A DNA stretch of 64,000 nucleotides from Adlercreutzia equolifaciens DSM 19450 (GCF_000478885.1 NC_022567.1:310001-374000); one strand, 5' to 3'. Positions 16,526-24,977 are shown, counted from the first letter of the stretch. Notes: generated by a model from the letters alone, not told the origin. Numbers and translations: made by a program.

Positions 16526-16638
16526 TACACCAGGTGAGCGATTCATAAGCCACACCATGACATTGTTCGGGCGGAGCTTGCGATTATGGGCTGCGCTGGC
16601 GCGTAACCCGATGCGCCATGGGAAAAGGAGGAATCGCA

Positions 16639-18315
16639 ATGGATGCCAATAAGGTAGATATGACTATGGATCGCCGGAAGTTCTTGGGCGGAGCCGCGGC
16701 TTTGGGGGCTCTTGCCATGGGTTCCGGCATGATGGCGGGTTGCGCTCCTGCGTCGTCTGCGTCGGGAACTGGCTCGGGCGTTCAAACGACCGAGACGCTC
16801 TCCGAGACGGGAGAGGCCTCGTGGTACTGCGCAGAAGATTTCGAAGGCGGCTATGATTGGACTGATGGCGACATTGCCTATGAGGCCGAGCCAATCGACG
16901 AGAGCGCCATCGGCGAGACCGTCGAGTGCGATCTCGTTGTGTGCGGCGCCGGCATTGCCGGTTTGGCCGCTGCTGCATCTGCTATCGAGCAGGGGCTGAG
17001 CGTCATTGTACTGGAGAAGGGCACCACCTATGCCGCCCATGGTTCCGAAATTGGTGCTATCGGAGGCCGCGTTCTTGCCGAGGCTGGCCTTGCGCCCGAT
17101 CCAGTTGACGTGTACAACGAGGCTATGGAGGCCGCCGAGTATCGTTGCGACGGAACGGTGTGGCAGACCTATATCGACCGTTCCGCCGAAGCCATCGATT
17201 GGCTCGAGGACGAAATCCTGAAGGGCTCGTGCGGAGCCTCCTCGCCTTCTTCTGCGGCCGACCGTATCGCCAACGGAGTGAATTGGCGCGCCACGACGGT
17301 TCAGTGGGAAGCCGGCTTCGATGCTGTTGTCGAGGCCATAATGAACTACGCGATTGACGGGGGTGCCGATATTCGTTTCGAGACGCCGGCTGTCCAGCTC
17401 GTTCAGGATGCAGGCGGCTCCATTGCCGGAGTGATCGGCAAGGACAAAGCGGGGACCTATGTCAAGGTTCTGGGGGCTAAGGGCACGCTTCTGGCTACGG
17501 GCAGTTACGACTACAATGTGGCCATGATGGAGGAGCGCGTCCGGCCGCGCGACATGCGCGTTTACGCGCACCTGAACTCGTCGCCCACCGACACTGGCGA
17601 CGGTCATCTGATGGGCGAAGCGGTTGGCGCCATGCAAGACGAGTGGCCCCATGCCGTTATGAACGACTCGTCGGGCTCCAAGTCCGGTGGTGCTTATTCC
17701 GCCGCCGTGCTCAGCGTGCTGCGCGTTAACAACAACGGAGAGCGCTATGTCAACGAAGATCTGACTCTGAACTACCTCGCCAATGCCATCAACTACCAGC
17801 CGGGCGCTCATGGCTGGTGTATTTGCGACGCCAACATCAGCGAAACGGCGCGGACTCTGATGGGCGATGCCCCCTTCGCGCCCGACGATATGGTCAACGG
17901 GTTTATTACCGATTCTATCGAGTGCGCCTCGGTGGCTGAGCTCGCCCAGGCTATCGGTTGCGAGGAGTCTGTTATCCAGGCCACGCTCGACCGCTATAAC
18001 GAGTTGTGCGACAAGGGCGTCGACGAGGACTTCCACAAGAGCGGCCACAACATGGTGCGCGTGGACACGCCCCCTTACTATGCTTTCGAAGAGGGTAGTG
18101 CGCTTCTCGTTTCCGTTTGCGGCTTGCGTGTGAACAACAAGTCGCAGGTTCTCGGCGAGGGCTATGAGCCTATCCCCAATCTCTACGCCTCGGGTAATGT
18201 GTCGGGGTCTATGTTCTACGATACGTATCCGCATCACATTGCGGGTGTGAGCACGGGCCGTGGACTAACATTCGGCTACCTTCTCGGCCGTCGTCTGGCG
18301 GGCGTGGAAGAATAG
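16639..18315 (+). CDS. Tat-exported FAD-dependent reductase (fumarate reductase-like)
   Basis: 558 residues, with the start at 16639 behind AAAGGAGGAA. Signal: DRRKFLGGAAALGALAMGSG then MAGC, a Tat lipoprotein-type leader. The FAD domain begins ECDLVVCGAGIAGLAAAASAIEQG (GxGxxG) with VIVLEKG after it, and ends GVSTGRGLTFGYLLGRRLAG, the usual second FAD contact. This is the flavocytochrome c/fumarate/urocanate reductase superfamily. No CxxCH haem motif and no FMN-binding domain are encoded in this protein, so electrons must come from a separate subunit not in the window. Eggerthellaceae carry many such paralogues with different organic acceptors; the substrate here is unknown. Divergent from a membrane LuxR regulator. 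Confidence 0.88.
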   Translation: MDANKVDMTMDRRKFLGGAAALGALAMGSGMMAGCAPASSASGTGSGVQTTETLSETGEASWYCAEDFEGGYDWTDGDIAYEAEPIDESAIGETVECDLVVCGAGIAGLAAAASAIEQGLSVIVLEKGTTYAAHGSEIGAIGGRVLAEAGLAPDPVDVYNEAMEAAEYRCDGTVWQTYIDRSAEAIDWLEDEILKGSCGASSPSSAADRIANGVNWRATTVQWEAGFDAVVEAIMNYAIDGGADIRFETPAVQLVQDAGGSIAGVIGKDKAGTYVKVLGAKGTLLATGSYDYNVAMMEERVRPRDMRVYAHLNSSPTDTGDGHLMGEAVGAMQDEWPHAVMNDSSGSKSGGAYSAAVLSVLRVNNNGERYVNEDLTLNYLANAINYQPGAHGWCICDANISETARTLMGDAPFAPDDMVNGFITDSIECASVAELAQAIGCEESVIQATLDRYNELCDKGVDEDFHKSGHNMVRVDTPPYYAFEEGSALLVSVCGLRVNNKSQVLGEGYEPIPNLYASGNVSGSMFYDTYPHHIAGVSTGRGLTFGYLLGRRLAGVEE

Positions 18316-18318
18316 TAC

Positions 18319-18345
18319 GACAGCGTTTTCCCTCCCAACGCTGTC
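18319..18345 (+). terminator. Stem-loop after the reductase gene
   Basis: GACAGCGTT (18319-18327) pairs perfectly with AACGCTGTC (18337-18345). No T-run follows, but a second hairpin comes directly after. Confidence 0.5.
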
Positions 18346-18348
18346 ATA

Positions 18349-18380
18349 GCGAGGGGGCCGCCTAAAGCGAGCCCCCTCGC
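18349..18380 (+). terminator. Second stem-loop, abutting the 73-bp repeat
   Basis: GCGAGGGGGC (18349-18358) pairs perfectly with GCCCCCTCGC (18371-18380). The last base of the right arm is the first base of the 73-bp repeat copy 2, so the junction of the duplicated segment falls on this hairpin. Confidence 0.55.
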
Positions 18381-18452
18381 TCGCCTTCGCCGCCCTCTTC
18401 CTCATGCGCTTCACCTTCTACATGAGCCACCTCACCCTCGGCCTCGGCGTCT
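18380..18452 (+). pseudogene. 73-bp direct repeat, copy 2 (dmsC 3' remnant)
   Basis: Exact copy of 14702-14774, encoding the last 24 residues of DmsC with a TGA stop immediately after. No start or upstream dmsC sequence is present, so this is an untranslated remnant. It marks where the original dmsC end stood, or where a cassette carrying its own dmsC end recombined. Confidence 0.9.
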
Positions 18453-18574
18453 GACCGCGGCGCACCGTTCTCCGTTTTTGGCCGGCTTTGAAGGGGCTGC
18501 TGTCGAGTACCGGCTGTGACGATGCGGAAAGGGGGAGGGCCGTATGCGAGCCTATTCGCAGCAGCTGGAGGTCT

Positions 18575-18856
18575 TCAGCTGGCCGCCAGAACGTTTTCGA
18601 CTCTGTCCAAGGCTGCTTTGCGCAGGAACGCTGAGCGCGACTCACCCTCTTGCTCGGCTGCGCGCTTGATGGCCAGGGCAGTGGAGTGGGGCACTTTGAA
18701 GCTGATTACATCCAGGGGTTCGTCGGCCAGTCGGGGGCGACCGACCACTACGCCGCCAGACCACTGCCCTGGGAGAGCTCCCGATTCAGCGGCCTCGGCC
18801 ATGGCCTCTATCTCCGCGTCGGTGATCACCCGGCCGCTTTTAAGCGTGTACTCCAT
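18575..18856 (-). CDS. BrnA-like antitoxin (ribbon-helix-helix)
   Basis: 93 residues. N-terminal MEYTLKSGRVITDAEIEAMAEAAESGALPG resembles the toxin-binding start of BrnA-like proteins, and the C-terminal part with ISFKVPHSTALAIKRAAEQEG looks like a ribbon-helix-helix DNA-binding unit. It starts 3 bases after the stop of the gene at 18860-19120 on the same strand, so it is the second gene of a toxin-first operon as in brnTA. Family assignment is by order and pattern, not a strong motif. Confidence 0.7.
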   Translation of the reverse strand: MEYTLKSGRVITDAEIEAMAEAAESGALPGQWSGGVVVGRPRLADEPLDVISFKVPHSTALAIKRAAEQEGESRSAFLRKAALDRVENVLAAS

Positions 18857-18859
18857 CTT

Positions 18860-19120
18860 CTACCTCCTTGCCAGTCCAAGCTCGCGCTTTATCCGCTCTG
18901 TTGCGGGAGAAATCGCATGGATGATCAGCGTCGTTCCATCTGCCAATACCATGCCAATCATTTCAACCTCGTGCCCGATGTTCGTGAAGCCGATCGTCAC
19001 CCAGCAGTCATCGCCTCTCGGACGCTTTCTAGCAAAGTTTCGCCAGGCATAGATGATTTCTTCTTGGGCCACGCCGTGCTTAAGAGCGTGCGGATGAATG
19101 CGTATCTCGTCCATAGGCAT
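18860..19120 (-). CDS. BrnT-like toxin
   Basis: 86 residues. Pattern RIHPHALKHGVAQEEIIYAWRN followed by VTIGFTNIGHEVEMIGMVLADG and LIIHAISPATERIKRELG follows the BrnT/RelE-like fold: a helix with 'HGV..E.I..A', a central beta-sheet, and a final 'viHAm.a..r..R' segment. BrnT acts as a ribonuclease in studied members. First gene of a two-gene operon with the BrnA-like protein. The start ATG at 19120 is preceded by AAGGAAGATGCC on the minus strand. Confidence 0.7.
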   Translation of the reverse strand: MPMDEIRIHPHALKHGVAQEEIIYAWRNFARKRPRGDDCWVTIGFTNIGHEVEMIGMVLADGTTLIIHAISPATERIKRELGLARR

Positions 19121-19127
19121 CTTCCTT

Positions 19128-19149
19128 ATGTAATACTAAAGTGTAATAC
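19128..19149. promoter_or_regulatory. Direct repeats upstream of the BrnT-like gene
   Basis: ATGTAATAC (19128-19136) and GTGTAATAC (19141-19149), 13 bp apart, just upstream of the minus-strand start at 19120. On the minus strand they read GTATTACA(C/T) and include a -10-like TATTAC. Candidate promoter and autoregulatory operator. Confidence 0.45.
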
Positions 19150-19159
19150 AAAACATGTT

Positions 19160-19184
19160 GGGTCTCAAGGGAATGCCCTGAGAC
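19160..19184. terminator. Hairpin upstream of the BrnT-like gene
   Basis: GGTCTCAAGGG pairs with CCCTGAGAC (19160-19184) with one bulged base. Together with 19185-19339, which holds no gene, it separates the toxin operon from the end of the phosphodiesterase gene. Confidence 0.35.
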
Positions 19185-19339
19185 AGAAAGAGCCTACTTC
19201 AACCGAGCCGTAACTATGACGCAGGAAAGTCGCATTCTATGCCCCGCGCCGACCGCGCTTGTGTCGCAAAAAATTCCCTCCGGCCTCGATCTCCGAAACG
19301 GTAAAATTTTGACAGATTGCTGCGAGGGGGAGGGGCCGC

Positions 19340-19855
19340 CTAAGCCTCCAGGAGCACTTTCCCGTCTAGGTTCTCTATCCAGGTGTGCAGGATGCGGCCG
19401 GCTTCCACGTCCATCTTCGCGATGGTGCGGCCGAGGTCGCTACGGGGGCGGTACACGGCGCCGGGGCACAGGTACAGGCCCGCGGGCCGCGCGTCGGGGC
19501 CCGTTTTCAGCTCGGGCACGTGGGTGTGGCCGTGGATGATGACGTCGGGCAGCGGATCGCCCGGCGCCAGGGCCGCCGAGCCGGCGAAGCTCACGCGCAC
19601 ATCACCCGGCTTGTGGCCCACGAGGAAGCGCACGCCTTCCAGAACCGGGTGCGCGAAATGGCCCACGGCGCTGCCGTACTCGTCGAAGTCGTTGTTGCCG
19701 AGCACCGCGGTGACCGGCGCCAGCGTCTCCAGCTCGCGCAGAATGGCCGGCCCGCCGATGTCCCCGGCGTGGATGATATGGTCGCAATCCGCCAGCGCCG
19801 CATAGGCCCGCGGGTCCAGCGAGCCGTGAGTGTCCGAGATGATGCCGATGCGCAA
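19340..19855 (-). CDS. YfcE/MJ0936-type metallophosphodiesterase
   Basis: 171 residues if translation begins at the TTG at 19855, which has AAAGGAG seven bases upstream and gives MRIGIISDTHG, the standard family start; an ATG at 19882 would add nine residues. Metal-binding motifs are complete: SDTHG, HAGDIGG, LGNNDFDEYG, GHKPG and IHGHTHVPE. This small calcineurin-like family includes the cyclic-nucleotide phosphodiesterase YfcE. Its neighbour upstream is divergent metF, with no clear functional link. Confidence 0.88.
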   Translation of the reverse strand: MRIGIISDTHGSLDPRAYAALADCDHIIHAGDIGGPAILRELETLAPVTAVLGNNDFDEYGSAVGHFAHPVLEGVRFLVGHKPGDVRVSFAGSAALAPGDPLPDVIIHGHTHVPELKTGPDARPAGLYLCPGAVYRPRSDLGRTIAKMDVEAGRILHTWIENLDGKVLLEA

Positions 19856-19948
19856 CGCGGGGCTCCTTTCGCGAGATGCCATGGCCCTCCATCGCCCTTT
19901 TGCCTATCCAGCGAGCGATAGACTCGGGCGCGAAGGCCGGTTCCTCTC

Positions 19949-19954
19949 TATAAT
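19949..19954 (+). promoter_or_regulatory. -10 element for metF
   Basis: Consensus TATAAT 130 bases before the metF start; no good -35 is seen at the right distance. The 100-base leader contains near-repeats of GATTCGCACGA (19992-20002 and 20053-20063 approximately) but no recognisable SAM or cobalamin riboswitch. Confidence 0.45.
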
Positions 19955-20083
19955 AGCGCGTGGAAGATTTGGCACGCGCGACATGCCGGAGGATTCGCAC
20001 GACGCGCAGGAGCCTTGCGCGACGCACGGGAGCGATTCACGCGACGCGCACGAGATTCGCACGAGGAAAGAGACACGCTGTTC

Positions 20084-21049
20084 ATGGAAACCGTCGCCCG
20101 CATTTTCGAAAGCTGCCGCGAGGATCGTTTGTCCGAGAGCTGTGTCGCGCGCGTGGCCGTAGCCCAAGAGGCTGGCGCAGCCTGCACGGAAGTGTCCGAG
20201 AGCCGCGCGCGGCACATCCCCTTCTCGGTGGAGATGTTCCCGCCGAAGGGTCAGCTCACGCTGGACGCGGCCCGCAAGGTCGTGGAAGGCCTGCGCGCTG
20301 CATCTCCCGATTTCATCTCGGTGACCTGTTCGGCCGGCGGCAGCGGCAACGGGCACGGCGGCCAGACGGTGGCCATCGCCGAACTTATTCAGAACGAGGC
20401 GGCTACACCCGCTGTCGCGCATTTCACCTGCGTGAGCGCCACGGCGTCATTGGTGGCGACGGAAGTGGAAGCCCTGCGCGCGGCAGGGGTTGAAACGGTG
20501 CTCGCTTTGCGCGGCGATCTTGCGCCCGGCCAGGAGCCGGCCGATTTCCGCTATGCCTACGAGCTCATCCCGCGCCTGAAAGCGGCCGGCTTGTGCGTGG
20601 GTGCGGCGGCTTATCCGGAAGGGCATATCGATTGCCTCGACCCGCGCGAGAATATCCGCCATCTACGCGCGAAGCAAGATGCCGGCGCCGACTTCTTCAT
20701 CACCCAGCTGTTCTTCAACAACGACGACTTCTATCGCTTCCGCGAGGCGGCCGAATCTGCGGGTGTTGCGGCCCCCATCTCGTGCGGCATCATGCCGTTT
20801 CTGGGGAAATCGCAGATCCAGCGCATGGTGTTCCTCTGTGGCAGCTCGCTGCCGGCGCCCATCATCAAGCTTTTGGCGAAGTACGAGGACGATCCGGTGG
20901 CCCTGCGCCAGGCGGGCATCGAATACGCCTGCAACCAGCTCGTCGACCTCGGTCGCCACGGCGTCAACGGCCTGCACGTGTATGCCATGAACCAGCCCGA
21001 TATCGCCTGCGCCGCCGCCGAAGCGGTCGCTGCTGCCGGACTTCGGTGA
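20084..21049 (+). CDS. metF: Methylenetetrahydrofolate reductase
   Basis: 321 residues. After a ~45-residue N-terminal extension the MetF barrel begins PFSVEMFPPKGQ (FEFFPP in typical MetF), then SPDFISVTCSAGGSG, AHFTCVSAT, VLALRGDLAPG, and GADFFITQLFFNNDDFYRF, all expected FAD/folate contacts. It reduces 5,10-methylene-THF to 5-methyl-THF for methionine synthesis. Start at 20084 after GAGGAAAGAG. It is first in a cluster with the MetH reactivase and metH. The N-terminal extension, with several Cys and Arg, is longer than in E. coli MetF and might contact an electron donor; this is speculation. Confidence 0.92.
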   Translation: METVARIFESCREDRLSESCVARVAVAQEAGAACTEVSESRARHIPFSVEMFPPKGQLTLDAARKVVEGLRAASPDFISVTCSAGGSGNGHGGQTVAIAELIQNEAATPAVAHFTCVSATASLVATEVEALRAAGVETVLALRGDLAPGQEPADFRYAYELIPRLKAAGLCVGAAAYPEGHIDCLDPRENIRHLRAKQDAGADFFITQLFFNNDDFYRFREAAESAGVAAPISCGIMPFLGKSQIQRMVFLCGSSLPAPIIKLLAKYEDDPVALRQAGIEYACNQLVDLGRHGVNGLHVYAMNQPDIACAAAEAVAAAGLR

Positions 21050-21139
21050 ACACCGTGGCTATCTTTTCCGCCATCTCGAGAGCCGTGCCGAAGGCGCTGT
21101 GCCTAAGAGCCTCCGGCGTTGTTGGAGGATGGTGACGCC

Positions 21140-21841
21140 GTGGAACTGAAAGCGCGCGTCGATAGGGAAGAGGCCCTGGCGTTTCTGGGCCATCGCGGCC
21201 AGGAACTGGGGGATCTGCGCGAAAAGCTGGAACGCGCGGCTTGCTTGTGCGAAAAGGAGCTCGTCCCGCGCGGGGTGTACCGCGAGATGGACGCGTCGGA
21301 AGCCCTTGCGTTGTTGCCGGGCCGCGATATCGCCCGCCATGTGGAAGGCTGCACGCGCGTGGTGCTGCTGGCGGTGACGCTGGGGGCGCAAAGCGAGATG
21401 CTGCTGCGTCGCGAGCGCGCCCTCAGCGCGACGGACGGCCTGCTCGTGGATGCCTGCGCGTCATCCCTCGTCGAGCAGGCGGCCAATGCCCTGAACGCGC
21501 ATATCGTGGAAGAGGCCGCGGCGCGAAACCTGGCCGCCACATCGCGCTTCAGCCCTGGCTATGGCGACCTGCCGCTGAGTTGCCAGCCAGCCTTTCTCGT
21601 CGCAAGTGGCGCCGACCGTGCTCTGGGGATTCACGCTACGGCGGCGCACCTTCTCGTTCCAACCAAATCCATCACGGCGGTTATCGGCCTGCGTTCCCAT
21701 CCGAATTCCGCCCGGGAGGGCGGCGCAAGCACCGCCCCTACGGAGAGGGACGCAAAAAAGACGCGCTGCTCCACCTGCCCCGTCGCCGATACGTGCGCCC
21801 TGCGCGCCGAAGGAAGGACCTGCTATGGCAACCCCGCGTAA
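21140..21841 (+). CDS. Stand-alone MetH reactivation-domain protein
   Basis: About 233 residues. RFSPGYGDLPLSCQPAF and DRALGIHATAAHLLVPTKSITAVIGL match the SAM-binding activation domain that in E. coli forms the C-terminus of MetH (R.SPGY..cP and ltes..m.P..svsG). It would supply SAM-dependent reductive methylation to restore the inactive cob(II)alamin form of MetH encoded next, with which it overlaps by 17 bases. GTG 21140 is chosen because GGAGG lies ~11 bases upstream; TTG 21119 or 21122 are possible. The C-terminal tail has CSTCPVADTC, a small Cys cluster. A palindromic repeat (21714-21750) is inserted in frame, coding REGGASTAPTERD. Confidence 0.82.
   Translation: MELKARVDREEALAFLGHRGQELGDLREKLERAACLCEKELVPRGVYREMDASEALALLPGRDIARHVEGCTRVVLLAVTLGAQSEMLLRRERALSATDGLLVDACASSLVEQAANALNAHIVEEAAARNLAATSRFSPGYGDLPLSCQPAFLVASGADRALGIHATAAHLLVPTKSITAVIGLRSHPNSAREGGASTAPTERDAKKTRCSTCPVADTCALRAEGRTCYGNPA
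21714..21750 (+). repeat. Coding palindromic repeat R, copy 1
   Basis: Begins GGGAGGGCGGCGCAAGC and continues CCGCCCCTACGGAG; G-rich left part and C-rich right part can pair. Near-identical to 23776-23811 in metH, read in the same frame (REGGAS.APT). A shortened version (CTACCCCTACGGAGGGCG) lies at 24114-24131, also in metH. Confidence 0.8.
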
Positions 21842-24521
21842 GCTCACCGTGACCGACGCCCACCTGGCCGAGGCCCTGGCTGGCCGCGCCTACCTGCTGT
21901 TCGATGGCGGCATGGGCACTCTCGTCCAGGCCGCTGGGCTCCATACCGTCCACGAGGTGCCGGATCTGCTGAACCTCACGCACCCCGAGGCCATCGTAGC
22001 CATTCAGCGCCAATACGTGGAAGCTGGCGCCGACTGCATCACCACCAACACGTTCAACACCAACCGCTTGAAGCTCGCGAACGCCGGCGCTACCGTGGCC
22101 GAGGTGTACGCGGCGGCTGCGGCCAACGCGCGGGTGGCCGGAGCGCCGCTGGTGGCCGGCGACATCGGGCCGACTGGCGCGCTGCTCGAGCCTTTGGGCA
22201 CCCTCACCTTCGACGAGGCCTTCGACATCTTTTCCGAACAGGCCTGCGCCGCCGAGGCGGCCGGCTGCGATCTCATCGTCGTGGAAACCATGGCCGACCT
22301 GCTAGAGGCCAAGGCTGCCGTGCTCGCTGCGGTGGAAAGTACGACGCTGCCGGTGTTCGCCACCATGACTTTCGGCGAGGACGGCCGCACCTTCCTCGGC
22401 ACGACGCCGGCCATCGCCGCCACGACGCTGTCGGCGCTCGGCGCCTCGGCCGTGGGACTCAACTGCTCGCTCGGGCCGACGGAGTTGGCGCCGCTCGTGG
22501 GGGAGCTCGCGCCGCACGACCGCGCCCTCGTCATGGTGCAGCCCAACGCAGGCTTGCCCCGCATTCAGGATGGCGAGACCGTCTTCGACGTGGGCCCTAA
22601 CGAATTTGACCAGGCCATGGAAGCGATCCTAGATGCCGGTGCCACGGTCATAGGCGGCTGCTGCGGCACGACGCCCGACCATATTGCTGCTCTGCGCGCG
22701 CTCATCGACGCGCGGCCGCTCCCCGCGGTTGCATCCGTCTCTGTTCCAGCACACACTCCTGTGGCCTCCTCTGCGACAGCTGTTTCCGCGAGCTCCGCTT
22801 CTTCCCGTGCTGCTTGGGGGGAGCAAAGCGAGCCGAAGGGCCTCTCGGCGTCCAGCGTCCCCAACCTGCGTTATCGTCCTGCCTTCACGGTGACCTCGGC
22901 GCAGCAGATGGTGTCGCTGCCCGAGGGCGAGGCGCGCATCGCCGTCATCGGCGAGCGCATCAACCCGACAGGGAAGAAGAAGCTGAAAGCGGCTCTGCAA
23001 GCGGGCGATGTGGACTACCTGGTGGCTGAGGCGGCCGCCCAGCAGCGCGCCGGCGCCGATATCCTCGATGTGAACGTGGGCGTGCCGGGCCTTGACGAGC
23101 CGGCGCTCTTGTCGCAGGTCACGCACGCGTTGCAGGCCACCGTGCCTCTGCCGCTGCAGCTGGACTCATCGGATCCGGCCGCCATCGAAGCCGCGGCTCG
23201 CGCCTATGCCGGCCGCCCCATGGTGAACTCCGTGAACGGCAAGGCCGACAACCTCGCCGCCGTACTGCCCGTGGTGGCGCGCTACGGTTGCACGGTGGTC
23301 GGCCTCACTCTGGACGAAAACGGTATCCCTCCCACGGCCGAAGAGCGCCTGGCCATCGCCGAGCGCATTGTGGCTGCCGCCGAGGCTCGCGGCATCCCGC
23401 GCGAGGACGTGGCCATCGACTGCCTCGTCATGGCCGCCGCCACCAACCAGGACGAGGTGCGCGAGATTCTGCGCGCAGTGACCTTGGTGAAGGAACGCCT
23501 CGGCGTGCGCACGGTGCTCGGCGTGTCGAATGTGAGCTTCGGCCTGCCGGCGCGCCCGCTCGTGAACAGCACGTTCCTCGCTGCTGCCTTCGGGGCCGGC
23601 CTCGACATGCCCATTTTGAGCCCCCTGAACGCCCGCTACCGCGACACCGTGGCGACGTTCCGCATCTTGAACGGCCAGGATGTGGGCTGCCGGGCATTTT
23701 TGGAAGCCTACGCGAATACGGCCGATCCCTACGAGGTCGCCGCCAACCCCGCGGCCTCGAGCGCGGTCGCCTCTCGGGAAGGCGGCGCAAGCCCCGCCCC
23801 TACGAAGGGGATCCCAAGCAGCTACCCCATCCCGGTGACGGGCGCTTTCGCCGATGCGGTGGAAACCGTCGCTCACCTGGCTGAATGCGTGCTGGAAGGG
23901 CGCAGCGCGCCGGTGGCGGTGGCCACGGAACGTCTGCTGGAGACCCACGACGGTCTGGCCGTCATCAACGACGTCTTCGTGCCCGTCCTCGACGTCGTCG
24001 GCCAGAAGTACGACGAGGGCACCTTCTTTTTGCCCCAGCTCATGGCCTCCGCCGAGGCCGTTAAGGCCGGTTTCGACCTCATCCGCGACCGCGCTCGGGC
24101 AGCCAGCGCGAACGCTACCCCTACGGAGGGCGCACACGTCCCCGCCGATGCCGACCGCGCCATTATCGTGGCCACGGTGCAGGGCGACATCCACGACATC
24201 GGCAAGAACATCGTGAAGATGCTTCTGGAAAACTACGGCTTCACGGTCATCGATCTGGGCCGCGATGTCGCCCCCGAGGCCATCGTGGCTGCCGCCCGCG
24301 ACACCGGCGCGCGTCTCATCGGGCTTTCGGCGCTCATGACCACCACGGTCGGCGCCATGGAGCGCACGATCGCTCTCGTTCACGAGCAGCTTCCCGGTGT
24401 GGCGGTCATGGTGGGCGGCGCGGTCATCACGCAGGAGTTCGCCGACCAGATCGGCGCCGACTTCTACGCAAAGGACGCCGCCGCTTCCACCCGCGTTGCC
24501 TCGGCCTTCTTCGATGACTAA
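21825..24521 (+). CDS. metH: Cobalamin-dependent methionine synthase without activation domain
   Basis: 898 residues, start ATG 21825 behind AAGGAAGGA. Domains in order: homocysteine-binding barrel (~1-290) with the zinc ligands in GLNCS and GGCCGTTPDH; a low-complexity linker (~290-350); pterin-binding barrel (~350-620) with GERINPTGKKKLKAAL and ADILDVNVG; a second linker; cobalamin cap and Rossmann domains with DIHDIGKNIV, the His being the lower axial cobalt ligand. The SAM-binding activation domain is absent and supplied by the previous gene. Both linkers are unusually long, and one holds a copy of the coding repeat found in the reactivase. Transfers methyl from 5-methyl-THF to homocysteine. 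Confidence 0.93.
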   Translation: MATPRKLTVTDAHLAEALAGRAYLLFDGGMGTLVQAAGLHTVHEVPDLLNLTHPEAIVAIQRQYVEAGADCITTNTFNTNRLKLANAGATVAEVYAAAAANARVAGAPLVAGDIGPTGALLEPLGTLTFDEAFDIFSEQACAAEAAGCDLIVVETMADLLEAKAAVLAAVESTTLPVFATMTFGEDGRTFLGTTPAIAATTLSALGASAVGLNCSLGPTELAPLVGELAPHDRALVMVQPNAGLPRIQDGETVFDVGPNEFDQAMEAILDAGATVIGGCCGTTPDHIAALRALIDARPLPAVASVSVPAHTPVASSATAVSASSASSRAAWGEQSEPKGLSASSVPNLRYRPAFTVTSAQQMVSLPEGEARIAVIGERINPTGKKKLKAALQAGDVDYLVAEAAAQQRAGADILDVNVGVPGLDEPALLSQVTHALQATVPLPLQLDSSDPAAIEAAARAYAGRPMVNSVNGKADNLAAVLPVVARYGCTVVGLTLDENGIPPTAEERLAIAERIVAAAEARGIPREDVAIDCLVMAAATNQDEVREILRAVTLVKERLGVRTVLGVSNVSFGLPARPLVNSTFLAAAFGAGLDMPILSPLNARYRDTVATFRILNGQDVGCRAFLEAYANTADPYEVAANPAASSAVASREGGASPAPTKGIPSSYPIPVTGAFADAVETVAHLAECVLEGRSAPVAVATERLLETHDGLAVINDVFVPVLDVVGQKYDEGTFFLPQLMASAEAVKAGFDLIRDRARAASANATPTEGAHVPADADRAIIVATVQGDIHDIGKNIVKMLLENYGFTVIDLGRDVAPEAIVAAARDTGARLIGLSALMTTTVGAMERTIALVHEQLPGVAVMVGGAVITQEFADQIGADFYAKDAAASTRVASAFFDD
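23776..23811 (+). repeat. Coding palindromic repeat R, copy 2
   Basis: GGGAAGGCGGCGCAAGC then CCGCCCCTACGAAGGGGA, in the metH linker ahead of the cobalamin domain; codes REGGASPAPTKG. It differs from copy 1 (21714-21750) at only a few positions. Confidence 0.8.
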
Positions 24522-24605
24522 TTCGCGTAGATACGCCCACAGGCCGCCGATCGCGCTATCATAGAACCAGCAGTGACCCACCCTCATCGGAGCAAAGGAG
24601 CCTTA

Positions 24606-24923
24606 ATGGGGAAGAAGGACGTTGAAGCCCTCGAGATCACCATCGACGAGCTGCCCACCTACCTGCACACGAATCACTCGGCTTATATGGAAGTGGCCGA
24701 CGGGCTGTACTACCTGACCGACGTGAACGACCAGTACTGGCGCGCGCAGGATACCAACCAGTTCAACGAGAAGGGTCACTACGTCGATTGCAGTCCGCTC
24801 GTGCCCACCATCGCCGAGTTCCTGGATCTGCCGTTCCACGAGGGAAAATCGATCCGCGATTTGGCTGCCGAGGCCACCTTCTACGCATCCGGCGATGGCA
24901 AGGACATGCCCGAGGATTTCTAA
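24606..24923 (+). CDS. Conserved hypothetical protein
   Basis: 105 residues, acidic, no signal peptide or membrane segment. Start ATG 24606 follows AAAGGAGCC. I do not recognise the family. Visible are ITIDELPTYLHTNHSAYMEVADGLYYLTD, an aromatic-rich centre, VDCSPLVPTIAEFLDLP and a C-terminal DGKDMPEDF. There is one Cys. TATCAT at 24557-24562 is a possible -10, so it has its own transcript after metH and ends before a terminator at 24978. It precedes the Mrp gene, but nothing in it indicates a shared role. Confidence 0.75.
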   Translation: MGKKDVEALEITIDELPTYLHTNHSAYMEVADGLYYLTDVNDQYWRAQDTNQFNEKGHYVDCSPLVPTIAEFLDLPFHEGKSIRDLAAEATFYASGDGKDMPEDF

Positions 24924-24977
24924 GCGCCGGTGCGTGTTTTCCGAAGCGGTCTGTCTTTTGTTCTTACGACGTTCAAG

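Noticed and set aside
14702..18452. Ordinary attL/attR of a genomic island
   Set aside because: The 73-bp repeat looks like an attachment duplication, but no integrase or recombinase gene lies between or next to the copies, so a classical island is not supported.
19322..19347. Similarity of GCGAGGGGG...GCCGCCTAA to the hairpin at 18349
   Set aside because: Short, interrupted match that overlaps the phosphodiesterase stop codon; too weak to call a repeat.
19955..20083. SAM or cobalamin riboswitch in the metF leader
   Set aside because: Only short GC-rich repeats are seen; no kink-turn, B12-box or other riboswitch core could be recognised.
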